64,000 nucleotides of DNA from Tsukamurella paurometabola (GTDB lineage Bacteria; Actinomycetota; Actinomycetes; Mycobacteriales; Mycobacteriaceae): contig NZ_LR131273.1 of NCBI RefSeq assembly GCF_900631615.1, positions 3,938,850 through 4,002,849 of the forward strand, in the 5' to 3' direction. The notes below the pieces were generated by a model, which was not told the origin of the DNA, made no database searches, and was given only the letters and a program-made list of their open reading frames with translations. A program made the position numbers and the translations under genes. How positions within the stretch are numbered: position 1 is the first letter of the stretch; every line of letters starts with the position of its first letter. Shown here piece by piece: positions 39,409 through 49,500 of this stretch.

Positions 39409-41631
39409 GTGACCGCTGTCCACGTTCTGGGGGTCCGCCACCACGGCCCGGGGTCCGCCCGTGCGGTGGTGGCGGAGCTCGAGCGGCTGCGCCCCGAGGT
39501 CGTGCTGATCGAGGGGCCGGCGGACGCCACGGACCTCCTGCAGCACATCGCGGACCCCGGCCTGCAACCGCCTGTCGCGCTGCTCGGATACGCGGCCGAC
39601 GATCCCTCCACCTCCGCGTTCTGGCCCTTCGCCGTCTTCTCCCCCGAATGGCAGGCGGCGAGCTGGGCCGTCGCGCGCGGGGTTCCCGCGGAGTTCATCG
39701 ACCTGCCGGTCGCGCAGACGCTCGCGGACCGCGGCGAGAACGACGACCAGGACTCCGACGACCCCGTGCGCGCCGACCCGATCGCGGCCCTGGCGGCCGC
39801 CGCCGGGTACGACGACGCCGAACGGTGGTGGGACGACGTCATCGAATCCCGGGGCGAGTCCGACGTCTTCGGTTCCCTCGGCGGCGCCATGCGGGCGGTG
39901 CGCGAGGCAGTGGCTCCGGCCCCGCCGGGCAACTCTTCATCACCGTCGCGGGAGGAGCGGCGCGAAGCCCACATGCGTAAGTGCCTGCGCGCCGCCATGA
40001 AACGCGACGGTGTCGAGACGGTGGTCGTGATCTGCGGAGCGTGGCACGTACCGGCGCTCACCGGGACGCTGCCGAGTGCGGCCGCCGATGCCAAGGTCCT
40101 CGCCGGTGCGCCGAAGGTGAAATCCCGTGCCGCGTGGGTGCCGTGGACCCATTCGCGGCTGTCCTCGGCCTCCGGCTACGGGGCCGGCGTCACCTCGCCG
40201 GGGTGGTACCACCACCTGTTCACCACCGAGCCGGACGAGGTGGTGGTGCGGTGGCTGACGGGCGTCGCCGAGCTCCTGCGCTCCGAGGACGTCGCCGTCT
40301 CGTCGGCGCACATCATCGAGGCGACCAGACTCGCGGAGACGCTCGCCGCGCTGCGCAGGCGGCCGTTGGCGGGCCTCTCGGAGGTGGAGGAGGCCACGTT
40401 GGCCGTGCTCTGCGACGGTTCCACGGAGCGCGCGGATCTGGTCCGGAGACGGGCCGTGGTCGGCGAGCGGCTCGGCACCGTCCCCGAGGATCTCCCGGTC
40501 GTCCCGCTCCAGGCGGACATCGACCGCACGGCGCGCTCGCTCCGGTTCAAGCCGTCCCCGGCCGTCAAACAGATCGTCCTGGACCTGCGCAAACCCGGCG
40601 ACGTCGAACGCTCGCGGCTCTTGCACCGCCTACGGCTGCTCGGCGTGGAATGGGGCGAGCCCGCGGAGACCAGCGGCAAGGGCACGTTCAAGGAGGGCTG
40701 GGCGGTCCAGTGGCGGCCCGAGCTTTCGGTCGACGTCGTGGTCGCCTCCGTGTGGGGGACCACCGTGCCGGTGGCCGCGACGCGCAGACTCGCGGCCACC
40801 GCCGAGGAGGCGACCTCTCTCGCCGAGGTGACGTCCGCGCTCGAGGCGGCGCTGCTGGCGGATCTTCCGGACGCCGTATCGGTGCTGCTCCACGCCATCG
40901 AGAACCGTGCCGCCGTCGCCCACGACGTCGACGCGCTGATGGCGGCGCTGCCGGCGTTGGGCCGTACTCAGCGCTACGGCGACACCCGCGGCACCGACAC
41001 CGGGGCGCTCGCCGACGTCGCGGCGGGACTGCTGCTACGCGTGTGCATCGGCCTGCCGGCGGCGGTCACCGGCCTGGGTGAGGATGCCGCGGTCCGGCTC
41101 GTACAGCGGGTGGACGCGGTCGAGGACACCGTCGGGCTGCTCACCGAGGGTGACCGCGAGCGGTGGTACGGCGCGCTGCGCGTCGTCGCGGACCGGCCGG
41201 ACGTGCACGGCTCCCTCGTGGGCCGGGTGACCCGTCTCCTCCTCGACGCGGGGCTTCTCGACGGTGCCGACGCCGCGGTCCGCCTGCACCGTGCCCTCTC
41301 CTCCGGGGTTCCCCCGGACGCGAAGGCCGCCTGGATCGCGGGATTCCTCGGACGCAGCGGCATCGTGCTGGTGCACGACCCCGCCGTGCTGGGGGTGCTC
41401 GACGAGTGGCTGGTGGGGCTGGGCGAGCAGGAGTTCATCGACGTGCTCCCCCTTCTGCGGCGAACCTTCGCCGAGTTCGATCCCGGCGTGCGGCGCAACA
41501 TCGGCGACCGCATCGGCAGGATCGAAGGCGGGCGCACCGACGCGGAGACCAGGAGTTTCGACGCCGAGCTCACGGGCGCCGCCCTCGCGACCGCCGCGCG
41601 GTTGCTCGGCATCGCGGAGGGGGCGACATGA
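39409..41631 (+). CDS. DUF5682 protein with Tiki/TraB/EreA-like motifs
   Basis: A 740-residue protein. The N-terminal 220 residues carry the hallmarks of the Tiki/TraB/EreA superfamily of metal-dependent hydrolases: a first GxxH at 8-11 (GVRHHGPGS), a following Glu35 (LIEGP), an R-rich helix (REERREAHMRKCL, about 181) and a second GxxH at 210-213 (CGAWHVPA). The remaining 500 residues are helical and of unknown role. It lies between the MoxR ATPase and VWA genes and overlaps the latter (ATGA). If the motifs are right, it is the enzymatic effector of the operon. GTG start. Confidence 0.75.
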   Translation: MTAVHVLGVRHHGPGSARAVVAELERLRPEVVLIEGPADATDLLQHIADPGLQPPVALLGYAADDPSTSAFWPFAVFSPEWQAASWAVARGVPAEFIDLPVAQTLADRGENDDQDSDDPVRADPIAALAAAAGYDDAERWWDDVIESRGESDVFGSLGGAMRAVREAVAPAPPGNSSSPSREERREAHMRKCLRAAMKRDGVETVVVICGAWHVPALTGTLPSAAADAKVLAGAPKVKSRAAWVPWTHSRLSSASGYGAGVTSPGWYHHLFTTEPDEVVVRWLTGVAELLRSEDVAVSSAHIIEATRLAETLAALRRRPLAGLSEVEEATLAVLCDGSTERADLVRRRAVVGERLGTVPEDLPVVPLQADIDRTARSLRFKPSPAVKQIVLDLRKPGDVERSRLLHRLRLLGVEWGEPAETSGKGTFKEGWAVQWRPELSVDVVVASVWGTTVPVAATRRLAATAEEATSLAEVTSALEAALLADLPDAVSVLLHAIENRAAVAHDVDALMAALPALGRTQRYGDTRGTDTGALADVAAGLLLRVCIGLPAAVTGLGEDAAVRLVQRVDAVEDTVGLLTEGDRERWYGALRVVADRPDVHGSLVGRVTRLLLDAGLLDGADAAVRLHRALSSGVPPDAKAAWIAGFLGRSGIVLVHDPAVLGVLDEWLVGLGEQEFIDVLPLLRRTFAEFDPGVRRNIGDRIGRIEGGRTDAETRSFDAELTGAALATAARLLGIAEGAT

Positions 41632-42773
41632 CGGAACGGGATCGCCGGTGGCGTCTGCTGCTCGGCGGCGCGGCGGACGGTCTGCCGGCGCTGACGAGCG
41701 CCGATGCGGGGATCGACAAGGCACTGGCCTCGCTGTACGACGGCGCGGGCAAACGCGGTGCGGGCCTCGGCACGTCGGCGCCGTCGGTGGTGCGGTGGCT
41801 CGGTGACATCCGGGGGTACTTCCCCTCGTCCGTGGTCCAGGTGATGCAGCACGATGCGGTCGAGCGCCTGGGGCTGCACCAGCTGCTCCTGGAGCCCGAA
41901 CTGATGGAGGCGGTGGAGCCGAACATCGAACTCGTCACCACGCTCATCTCACTCGGACGGGCGATCCCCGAGACCTCCAAGGCCACGGCACGATCGGTGG
42001 TGCGGCGGGTGGTCGACGAGGTCGAGCGGCGGATCGCCGACCGGACGCGGGCGACGGTCACCGGAGCCCTCAACCGGGCGTCCCGGACCCACCGGCCGCG
42101 GCTGCGCGACGTCGACTGGAATCGCACCATCGCGGCGAACCTGAAGAACTACCTGCCCGAGCACCGGACCGTCGTCCCGGAACGCCTCATCGGGTACGGC
42201 CGCCGATCGCAGTCCGTGTCGAAGGACATCGTGCTGGCGATCGACCAGTCCGGGTCGATGGCCGCTTCCGTCGTGTACTCCGCGGTGTTCGGGGCCGTGC
42301 TCGCCACGATGAGGTCCGTGCGGACGTCGCTGGTGGTCTTCGACACCGAAGTGGTGGACCTGACGGATCAGCTCGACGACCCGGTGGATGTCCTGTTCGG
42401 TACGCAACTCGGCGGCGGCACCGACATCAACCGCGCGATCGCGTACTGCCAAAGCCTGATCACTCGCCCGCAGGACAGCATCTTCGTGCTGATCTCCGAC
42501 CTGTACGAGGGCGGCGTGCGGGACGAGATGCTGACCCGCGTCGCCCAGTTGCAGGCGGCGGGCGTGCAGGTGGTGGTGCTCCTCGCGCTGTCGGACGAGG
42601 GCGCACCGTCGTTCGACCGCGACATCGCGGCGGCGTTGGCGGGCATGGGGATCCCCGCGTTCGCCTGCACCCCGGACGCCTTCCCCGACCTCCTCGCCGT
42701 GGCGCTGAGCCGTGGCGACATCGTGGGCTGGGCCGACCGTACCGAGCTCAGCAAACGCGGAATGGGCGATTGA
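41628..42773 (+). CDS. VWA-domain protein of the SWIM/MoxR operon
   Basis: A 381-residue soluble protein. The N-terminal helical part (1-195) contains LGTSAPSVVRWLGDIRGYFP near 47. The VWA domain has a complete MIDAS: Asp206-x-Ser208-x-Ser210 (DQSGS), Thr265 (GGGTD) and Asp291 (ISDLYEGG). No signal or membrane segment is seen, unlike the Rv1481-type VWA in this window. It closes the five-gene operon and likely presents substrates to the MoxR ATPase in a metal-dependent way. Its start overlaps the DUF5682 stop. Confidence 0.88.
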   Translation: MTERDRRWRLLLGGAADGLPALTSADAGIDKALASLYDGAGKRGAGLGTSAPSVVRWLGDIRGYFPSSVVQVMQHDAVERLGLHQLLLEPELMEAVEPNIELVTTLISLGRAIPETSKATARSVVRRVVDEVERRIADRTRATVTGALNRASRTHRPRLRDVDWNRTIAANLKNYLPEHRTVVPERLIGYGRRSQSVSKDIVLAIDQSGSMAASVVYSAVFGAVLATMRSVRTSLVVFDTEVVDLTDQLDDPVDVLFGTQLGGGTDINRAIAYCQSLITRPQDSIFVLISDLYEGGVRDEMLTRVAQLQAAGVQVVVLLALSDEGAPSFDRDIAAALAGMGIPAFACTPDAFPDLLAVALSRGDIVGWADRTELSKRGMGD

Positions 42774-42816
42774 CGACACCGCGCACCGGGACATCGCCCG
42801 GGCGCACCGCCACCGG

Positions 42817-43023
42817 TCAGTCGGGCTTGATCTCCCAGCTGTCCTGGCCGTCCATCGGCCCCACCTTCACGGTGAGCGTGCCGGTGGCACCGTTGGAACC
42901 GGTCGCCTTGCAAGGGAACTCCTTGCCGGGCTCAAGAGCTTTGAGACCCGCAGTCCAGGGTCACCTTGCCGTCACCGGGAGCAGAGCGACGACCACCGCG
43001 ATTCCGACATTCCTCATCTTCAT
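42817..43023 (-). pseudogene. Broken small secreted protein (DUF4333-like)
   Basis: Three reading frames on the minus strand together spell a small exported protein. MKMRNVGIAVVVALLPVTA (from 43023) is a signal peptide but hits a stop at 42961. A second frame gives GDGKVTLDCG, and a third gives ALEPGKEFPCKATG ... TLTVKVGPMDGQDSWEIKPD before the stop at 42817. The paired cysteines and closing strands recall DUF4333 lipoproteins. Two frameshifts, and probably a lost middle part, make it inactive unless the sequence has errors. The rest of the gap between the VWA and GDPD genes shows nothing further. Confidence 0.6.
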
Positions 43024-43082
43024 GAATCTGCACTGTAGCGGATTCGGCAAACGGTTCGAACTCGCCGACTCCGTAGCCGCGG

Positions 43083-44114
43083 TCAGGACGCCGCGGGGAG
43101 CGCGATCCCGAGTTCTCGGAGCACGACGCGCGCACGATCCGGATAGTCGGTGATGAGCCCGTCGACACCGTCGTCGATCAACGCCCGCATCGTCGCGGGA
43201 TCGTTCACCGTCCACGGGATGACCTTCAGGCCGAGGTCGTGCGCACGCCGGATCAGCGCGGCGGTCGTGAACCGCGCGAAACCCGGGTCGCCGATCCCGC
43301 CGTCCTGCGGATCGCCCTGCACCGGCGAGATCGCGGTCAGGCCGGGGATCGTCGCCTGGGCGGCCCGCACCCAGTCACCGCCGAAGGCGTCGACGTCGAG
43401 GCCGAGCCACGGCGAGGCTCCCGACTTCCCGGTCTGCAGGAACTGCTCGCCGTTGGTGAGCGCGATCAGCTCCACGCCCGGCAGCAGCGGTCCGATCTCC
43501 CGTAGGGCCGTCCAGTCGAAGCTCTGGATCGTCACCTGTCCGGCGAGACCCGAGCGGGTGATCTCCCCCGCCACGGCGCGCACGAACTCGCCGCGCGGTG
43601 CCGTCTCCGACGGTGCCCCCGCCTCCACCTTGGTCTCGATGTTCATCCGCACCGGCGAACGGCGCACGCGAACGAGGTCGAAGAGCTCGTGCAGCTGCGG
43701 CATCCGTGCGCCGTCGACCGCCCTCTGCGTGGCGTTGACCTTCTCGTAGCCGCAGTTCATGGTGCGGATCTGCGCGTAGGTGAGGTCGCGGACGTACTTG
43801 CCGACGTACGGGTACTGCGGGTCGCCGGCCGTCGCGGGCGCGGTGTCGGCACACTTCTTCGGGTCGACCTTCCGGTCGTGCGTTATCACGACCTTCCGGT
43901 CCCTCGTCACCTGCGTGTCCAGCTCCAGCGTGGTCACGCCGAGCCGCATCGCGGCGGAGAAGCCCTCCAGCGTCGACTCCGTCTGCAGGCCGAGCCCTCC
44001 CCGGTGCGCCTGCAGGTCGACGGTCCGTGGCGCAGCTCCGGTCGGCGCCGCCGGCAGGGCGCCCACCAGCAGCGCGAGGCACAGCGAGACGACGGCGACG
44101 CGGCGCGGAATCAT
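43083..44114 (-). CDS. Secreted glycerophosphodiester phosphodiesterase
   Basis: A 343-residue exported GDPD enzyme that hydrolyses glycerophosphodiesters to glycerol-3-phosphate. The signal peptide is residues 1-27 (ends AAP). Catalytic signatures are the AHRGG loop (about 35), TTLELDTQVTRDRKVVITHD (about 60-79) with the metal-binding Glu/Asp and second His, and the C-terminal VIPWTVNDP and GLITDYPD. The ATG at 44114 follows TAGCGT by seven bases, a probable leaderless start. It diverges from the Jet operon. Confidence 0.92.
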   Translation of the reverse strand: MIPRRVAVVSLCLALLVGALPAAPTGAAPRTVDLQAHRGGLGLQTESTLEGFSAAMRLGVTTLELDTQVTRDRKVVITHDRKVDPKKCADTAPATAGDPQYPYVGKYVRDLTYAQIRTMNCGYEKVNATQRAVDGARMPQLHELFDLVRVRRSPVRMNIETKVEAGAPSETAPRGEFVRAVAGEITRSGLAGQVTIQSFDWTALREIGPLLPGVELIALTNGEQFLQTGKSGASPWLGLDVDAFGGDWVRAAQATIPGLTAISPVQGDPQDGGIGDPGFARFTTAALIRRAHDLGLKVIPWTVNDPATMRALIDDGVDGLITDYPDRARVVLRELGIALPAAS

Positions 44115-44121
44115 GGCCCGT

Positions 44122-44127
44122 ACGCTA
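44122..44127 (-). promoter_or_regulatory. Leaderless -10 element (TAGCGT) of the GDPD gene
   Basis: On the minus strand TAGCGT ends seven bases before the ATG at 44114, with no ribosome site. Confidence 0.45.
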
Positions 44128-44267
44128 GGCCGCGCCGGTGAATCACACCTGTCCGCCGCGTTACGAGCGACGACACCGATCATCTCGAGCCTGAGGTCGT
44201 CCCGGTCCCCCGCCCGCCACCGCGCCATCGATACACTGGACCGTCGCTGACGAACGGGAGGTACACG

Positions 44268-45770
44268 ATGGCGCAGTCGGCCGCGCAGCTGTACGCCGCG
44301 TTCACGGACAACGCCGACAACGACGTCGCGCTCCGTCTCCTCCGCTCCCCCAACGCGGTCGCCTACCTGGCGCTGATGGCCGCCCGGCTGGGTACCGGCC
44401 CCGTCGACGCGGAGGAATTGGCCGACGCGCTCACCGCCGACCTGCAGTCCCTTGCACACCACTTCACCGAGCGCGCGCGGCCGGTCCCCGCCGGACCGGA
44501 CGTCCTCGACAGCTGGGTCAAGGCGGGGTACGTCTCACGCACCCTCGACGAGGACGATCGGGAAACCATCCAGCTCACCCGCGGCGCGACGACGGCCCTC
44601 GGCCAGGTGCAGGCCGTGTCGCTGGACCGCAACGTCGCCACCGAGACCGCGCTGGAACTGGTCACAGCACGACTGTCCGCGGTCGCCGTCACCGTCAGCT
44701 CCGACCCCGACGACCACCTGCGTGCCCTCGACGAGCAGATCGCCGAGCTCACCCGCCGCCGCGAGGCCCTGCGCGCCGGCTTGGTCCCCGAGTACGACCG
44801 CGACAAGGTGGTCGACGACCTCAAGATCGTCAGCTCGCTCGCCGAGCGGATGCCGGCCGACATCCTCGGCTACGGCGAGAAGCTCCGCGAGCACACGCGC
44901 GCCCTCCTCACGCACGGCCTGGACGCCTCCGACTCCACAGAGGCCGAGGCCTACGCGAAGACCCTGCAGCGTCTCTTCGACGGCCACGACGAGCTCGCGA
45001 ACACCCCCGAGGGCAAGGCCTTCGACGCCTTCTACACGCTGCTCTCCGACCACCGCCTGCGCCGCCAGCTCGAGACCTCCGTCGCTGCGGTGGTCACCGA
45101 GGTCGCCCTGCCCGACGACCTGCGCGACTCCCTCACCGGCTTCCTCGACCGCATGTGGATGCAGGTCCAGCGCGTCGACGAGATCCGCGGGCAGGTCTAT
45201 CGGCGCATCAACACGTTCGTCAAGGACGGCGACTTCCTGCAGTACCAGTCGCTGCGTGCCCGGATCACCGAGGCGCAGCGCGCGGCGGTCGACGCCTTCG
45301 ACGCCGTGCCTGCCGGGCGCGACACGGGCCTCGCCGTCCCCATGTCGGCCGTCGACACCAGCTCCGTCGGCGCCCTGCGGTTCCACGACGGCGTCGTGAC
45401 TCTGCCGCCCGAGGTGCGCGAGACCTCGGGCGAGTTCACCATCGACCCGGCCCGCCTCGTCGGCCGGGAGGCGATCGACTGGGACGCCCTCGCCTCCGCG
45501 ATCAACCATCAGGTCAGTGCGTTCGACGCTGCGACCCTCTCCGAGGTCCTCGAGGCCATCGGCGCGCCGCGCGCCGGCGACGTCGTCGGGGTCTGGTCGC
45601 TCGGCGCGCGGTACGGCACCGTCGACGCCGACCGCCCGGTCACCGTCGTCGCGCACACGGCCCGCGGGCCCCGCGAACTGACGGTGCCGCACGTGGAGTT
45701 CGCCGCCGCGCTCCCGCCCCTGACCCCCGCCTCGGCCGCGCCCGAGCCGACCACCCTGTTCGAGGAGTGA
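44268..45770 (+). CDS. jetA: Wadjet JetA / MksF-like kleisin (DUF3375)
   Basis: A 500-residue DUF3375 protein, the kleisin subunit of the Wadjet/MksBEF condensin-like complex that recognises and loop-extrudes small circular DNA. The N-terminal winged-helix part begins SAAQLYAAFTDNADNDVALRLLRS. The middle is coiled-coil (DEQIAELTRRREALRAG near 155), and the C-terminus holds a second winged-helix part. A GGGAGG site precedes the ATG, and TACACT (44232-44237) may be the -10. jetB follows after 2 nt. Confidence 0.9.
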   Translation: MAQSAAQLYAAFTDNADNDVALRLLRSPNAVAYLALMAARLGTGPVDAEELADALTADLQSLAHHFTERARPVPAGPDVLDSWVKAGYVSRTLDEDDRETIQLTRGATTALGQVQAVSLDRNVATETALELVTARLSAVAVTVSSDPDDHLRALDEQIAELTRRREALRAGLVPEYDRDKVVDDLKIVSSLAERMPADILGYGEKLREHTRALLTHGLDASDSTEAEAYAKTLQRLFDGHDELANTPEGKAFDAFYTLLSDHRLRRQLETSVAAVVTEVALPDDLRDSLTGFLDRMWMQVQRVDEIRGQVYRRINTFVKDGDFLQYQSLRARITEAQRAAVDAFDAVPAGRDTGLAVPMSAVDTSSVGALRFHDGVVTLPPEVRETSGEFTIDPARLVGREAIDWDALASAINHQVSAFDAATLSEVLEAIGAPRAGDVVGVWSLGARYGTVDADRPVTVVAHTARGPRELTVPHVEFAAALPPLTPASAAPEPTTLFEE

Positions 45771-45772
45771 GT

Positions 45773-46567
45773 GTGACCGACGAGACCGTGGACGACTCCC
45801 TGGACATCGCCGCCGGCGAGGCCCTGCCCGAGATCGACCTCGCGGACTTCAGCATCGCCGATGACGACGCCGTGAAGTCGCTGCGCGGCGCCGACACCGC
45901 GCCCCGCTTCGACGGCGACACCTCCGCGCTGCCGAACTCGGTCTGCTACGCCCTGCAGGAGCTGATCGCGGCGCCGCACGTCTCGGCCAAGTCCAAGAAC
46001 TGGGCCGTCATCGAGGCCGAGGAGACGCTGCTGCGCAGCCGGCTCTCCGAACTGAACCTGCTGCTGGAGATCAACCGCGAGACCAAGCACGCCTTCACCC
46101 GCCAGGTCAGCGAGAACGACCCCCGCCAGCGGAACCTGCTCCGCGCCCAGAGTCTCTCGCTCGCCGCCTCCGTGCTCGCACTGTTCCTGCGCCTCAAGCA
46201 CCTGTCCAGCCCGGACGAGACGGCGGTCGTCGAGCGCCAGGAGATGATCGACCATCTCCTCACCTTCCGCCCCGCCCGCGACACCGACGAGGCCGGCTTC
46301 ATCAAGAAGGCCGACGCCGCGATCAACCAGCTGGAGACCCGCCGGCTGATCCGCCGGGTGGGCACCAGCGACCGGTACGCCGTGCACGCGGTGATCGCCT
46401 CCCTGCTCACCCCCGAGCAGGTGGACCTGTACACCGCCGCCTACCGCGACCTCGCCAGTACCGACCAGGACCTCGGAGAGGCGGCGGCGCCCGTCGACGG
46501 GGCGGATGACCAGGACGGCGAGGACGCCACCGTCGAACCCGAGAACGAGACGCAGGAGCCCCAGTGA
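45773..46567 (+). CDS. jetB: Wadjet JetB / MksE-like KITE protein (DUF4194)
   Basis: A 264-residue DUF4194 protein, the winged-helix (KITE) subunit that binds the kleisin JetA. An acidic N-terminal region (1-45) is followed by the core with LRSRLSELNLLLEINRETKHAF and LLRAQSLSLAASVLALFLRLKHL (about 84-145), and an acidic tail. GTG 45773 has a GGAG site ten bases upstream; its stop overlaps the jetC start (GTGA). Confidence 0.88.
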   Translation: MTDETVDDSLDIAAGEALPEIDLADFSIADDDAVKSLRGADTAPRFDGDTSALPNSVCYALQELIAAPHVSAKSKNWAVIEAEETLLRSRLSELNLLLEINRETKHAFTRQVSENDPRQRNLLRAQSLSLAASVLALFLRLKHLSSPDETAVVERQEMIDHLLTFRPARDTDEAGFIKKADAAINQLETRRLIRRVGTSDRYAVHAVIASLLTPEQVDLYTAAYRDLASTDQDLGEAAAPVDGADDQDGEDATVEPENETQEPQ

Positions 46568-49500
46568 CCCGCAAGCATCTCGGCCAGTACCGCCTCACCC
46601 GCCTGCAGGTGGTCAACTGGGGCACGTTCGACGGTTACAAGGACTTCCCGATCGATGAGCGGGGCGTGATCCTCACGGGACCGTCGGGCTCGGGCAAGAG
46701 TTCGCTCATGGACGCGCACTCGGTGGTGCTGCTGCCCACCTACGACCAGTCCTTCAACGCGTCCGCCGACATGACGGCGAAGGGCGCCAAGCGCGCCGCC
46801 CGCTCCCTGGCGGACTACGTCCGCGGCGCGTGGTCGGTCAACGACGACGAGCACCAGCAGTCCAAGGTGCAGTACCTGCGCGGGGATTCGGCCACGTGGT
46901 CGGCGGTCGCCGCGACCTACGACAACGGCGCGGGCAACGTCACGACGGCCGTCGCCGTGAAGTGGTTCCCGGGCAGCGGCACGGACGGCGCCTCGCTCAA
47001 ATCCTGGTACCAGATCCACTCCGGCGCCTTCGATCTCCTGGATCTGCAGGAGTGGGCGACCGCCGGCTTCGACACCCGGGGCTGGCGATCGCGGCACAGC
47101 GGCGTCGAGTCCTTCGACACGCAGGCCGCGTACCAGGACGCGCTCCGCCGCCGCGTCGGTATCGGTACGTCCTCAGCAGCGCTCGCGCTGCTCGGCAAGG
47201 CCAAGGCGATGAAGAACGTCGGCGACCTCGACGCCTTCATCCGCACGTACATGCTGGACCGGCCGCAGACCTACGCCCGCGCCGAGCGCCTCGTGGAGAA
47301 CTTCACCCAGCTCGACGAGGCGTACCGGGCCGCGGCACGCGCGGAAGCGCAGGAGAAGGTCCTGCGGCCCATGCCGGAGGCCTACGAGACGTACCGCTCC
47401 GCCACCGTCGGGACCACCCGCGCTGCGGACCTGCTCGGCGCGCCCGTGCGGTCCTACCTGCGCGGGCACAAGCTGCGCCTGCTGCAGGAGCAGATGGACC
47501 GCATCGAGGGCGAGCGCGCCGGCATGGACGCGCAGATCGCCCACTGGGAGGACCGGGCCGAGGAGCGCAAGATGCGCTACAACGACCTGCTGCACCGGCT
47601 CCGGCAGGAGCAGGGCGAGGTCGGCGTCCTCGAGGCCGAGCTCCAGTCCCGCGAGCTCCAGACCCAGGCCCGCCAACGCGCCTACGAGCGCTTCGCCGCC
47701 GCCGTCGAGAAGCTCGGCGAGCGGGCGCCGGAGTCGGCGGAGGAGTTCGCCGCGCTGCGCGAACAGGTCCCCGGTATCCGCGACCGCGCCACCGAGGCCG
47801 CCGAGGCACTCGCCGCGCGCGTGCACTCCGCGTACACGGACGAGTCGGACGCGCGCCGCGCCGTCGAGGCCGTCGACGACGAGCTCTCCGTCCTGGATCG
47901 CCGGGCCTCGCTGCTGCCGCCCGCTCTGCTCGACCAGCGCGACGTGATCGCCCGCGCCACCGGGGTTCCCGCCGAGGAGCTGCCGTACGCGGCGGAGCTG
48001 ATCGACGTCGAGCCCGCGGAGCAGGCGACGTGGGCGGGCGCCGCCGAACGCGTCCTGCGGCCGCTGGCCACGACGCTGCTCGTGCCCGCCGAGCACCAGC
48101 GCGCGGTCGCCGACTACGTCAACGCCAACCGCGTCCACGGCGTGCTCACCTACCAGGTGGTCGACGGTGCCGACCCCACCCGCCCGGAGCCCGGGTCGCT
48201 GGCCGCCAAGCTCACGGTCGATACGTCGACCGCGGCCGGACGCTGGCTGGCGGGCGCGGTCGCCCGCGCCGCCCGGCACACCTGCGTGGACTCCCCCGCC
48301 GAACTGGAGAAGCACGAGCAGGCCGTGACCCCGGAGGGACTGGTCAAGAACGCGGGCGGCCGGTTCCGCAAGGACGATCGCCGCGCCGTCGCCGACCGTT
48401 CGCAGTGGGTGCTCGGCACCAACACCGGCAGCAAGCGCGAAGCCCTGCAGCGCCGTCGCGACGAACTGGCGGCGGTGCACGCCAAGGCCGCCGAGGCGTC
48501 CGCGACGCTGCGCGACGACCTCGCCGAGCACAAGGCGGTCGCGGACAGCGCGGCCGGGGTGCTGGGTTACACGTCGTGGGCCGAACTCGACCACTGGGCG
48601 GCGAAGGCCGAGGCCGAGGAGCTGGCCGATCGGATCTCCGACGCCCGTTCCGGCAACGCGAACCTCGGAGAGCTCGAGCTCCAGGCCGACAACGCGTACG
48701 GCGAACTGGCCGAGGCGCAGACCCGGATCGGTGCGCTCACGGAGACCATGAACCGCGCCGGGACCGAGTTCGACGATCTCCTCGCCGAGTTCGAGAAGAT
48801 CGACGCCGAGAGCGCGCCGAAGCTCACCGAGGAGGACGAGGACTTCCTGGCGACCGCGCTGTGGCACCTGCTCACCGGAGATGAGCCGCGCCGCCTGACG
48901 CTGGAGAACTTCGGCGAGGTCCGCGCCGACCTCCGCGCCGAGTTGGAGCGCCAGCAGGCGGCGGCCACCGCGGAACGGGACGCGGCCGAGGCGCGGATAG
49001 TGCGCACCGCGGAGCAGTTCCTGCGTGAGTGGCCCGACGCCTCGACCGAGCTGTCCGCCGATGTGGCGTCCGCCCCGGACTTCGTCGCCGTGCACGAGAA
49101 CCTCGTCGCGCACGGGCTGGCTGCTGCGACGGAGAAGTTCCGGCGGCTCATCACGACCGACGTCAGCCACTCGGTGTCGAACCTGTTCAAGGAGGTCGAC
49201 GACACGCACCGCGCGATCACCCGCGGTATCGCCGACGTCAACGCGGGCCTGCGCCGGGTGGAGTTCAACGAGGGCACCTACCTGCAGATCGCCTACGCCG
49301 CCCGGCCGACACCGGAGGCACAGGAGTTCGCGAAACTCGTCGACGAGATGGTTCGCGACGCCCCCGCCGCGAAGCGGGCGGAACCCGCGGCGATGGCCGC
49401 GCAGTTCAAACGGATCCGCGGCCTGGTGCTGCGGCTCACCGGCGACGACCCCGAATCGCGACGCTGGACGGAGAACGTCCTCGACGTCCGCACCGGATAC

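Noticed and set aside
42932-43168. Intact small gene of 78 codons on the minus strand over the pseudogene
   Set aside because: Its N-terminal part is a shadow of the GDPD gene end; only the short CGDGK-like tail belongs to the broken exported protein.
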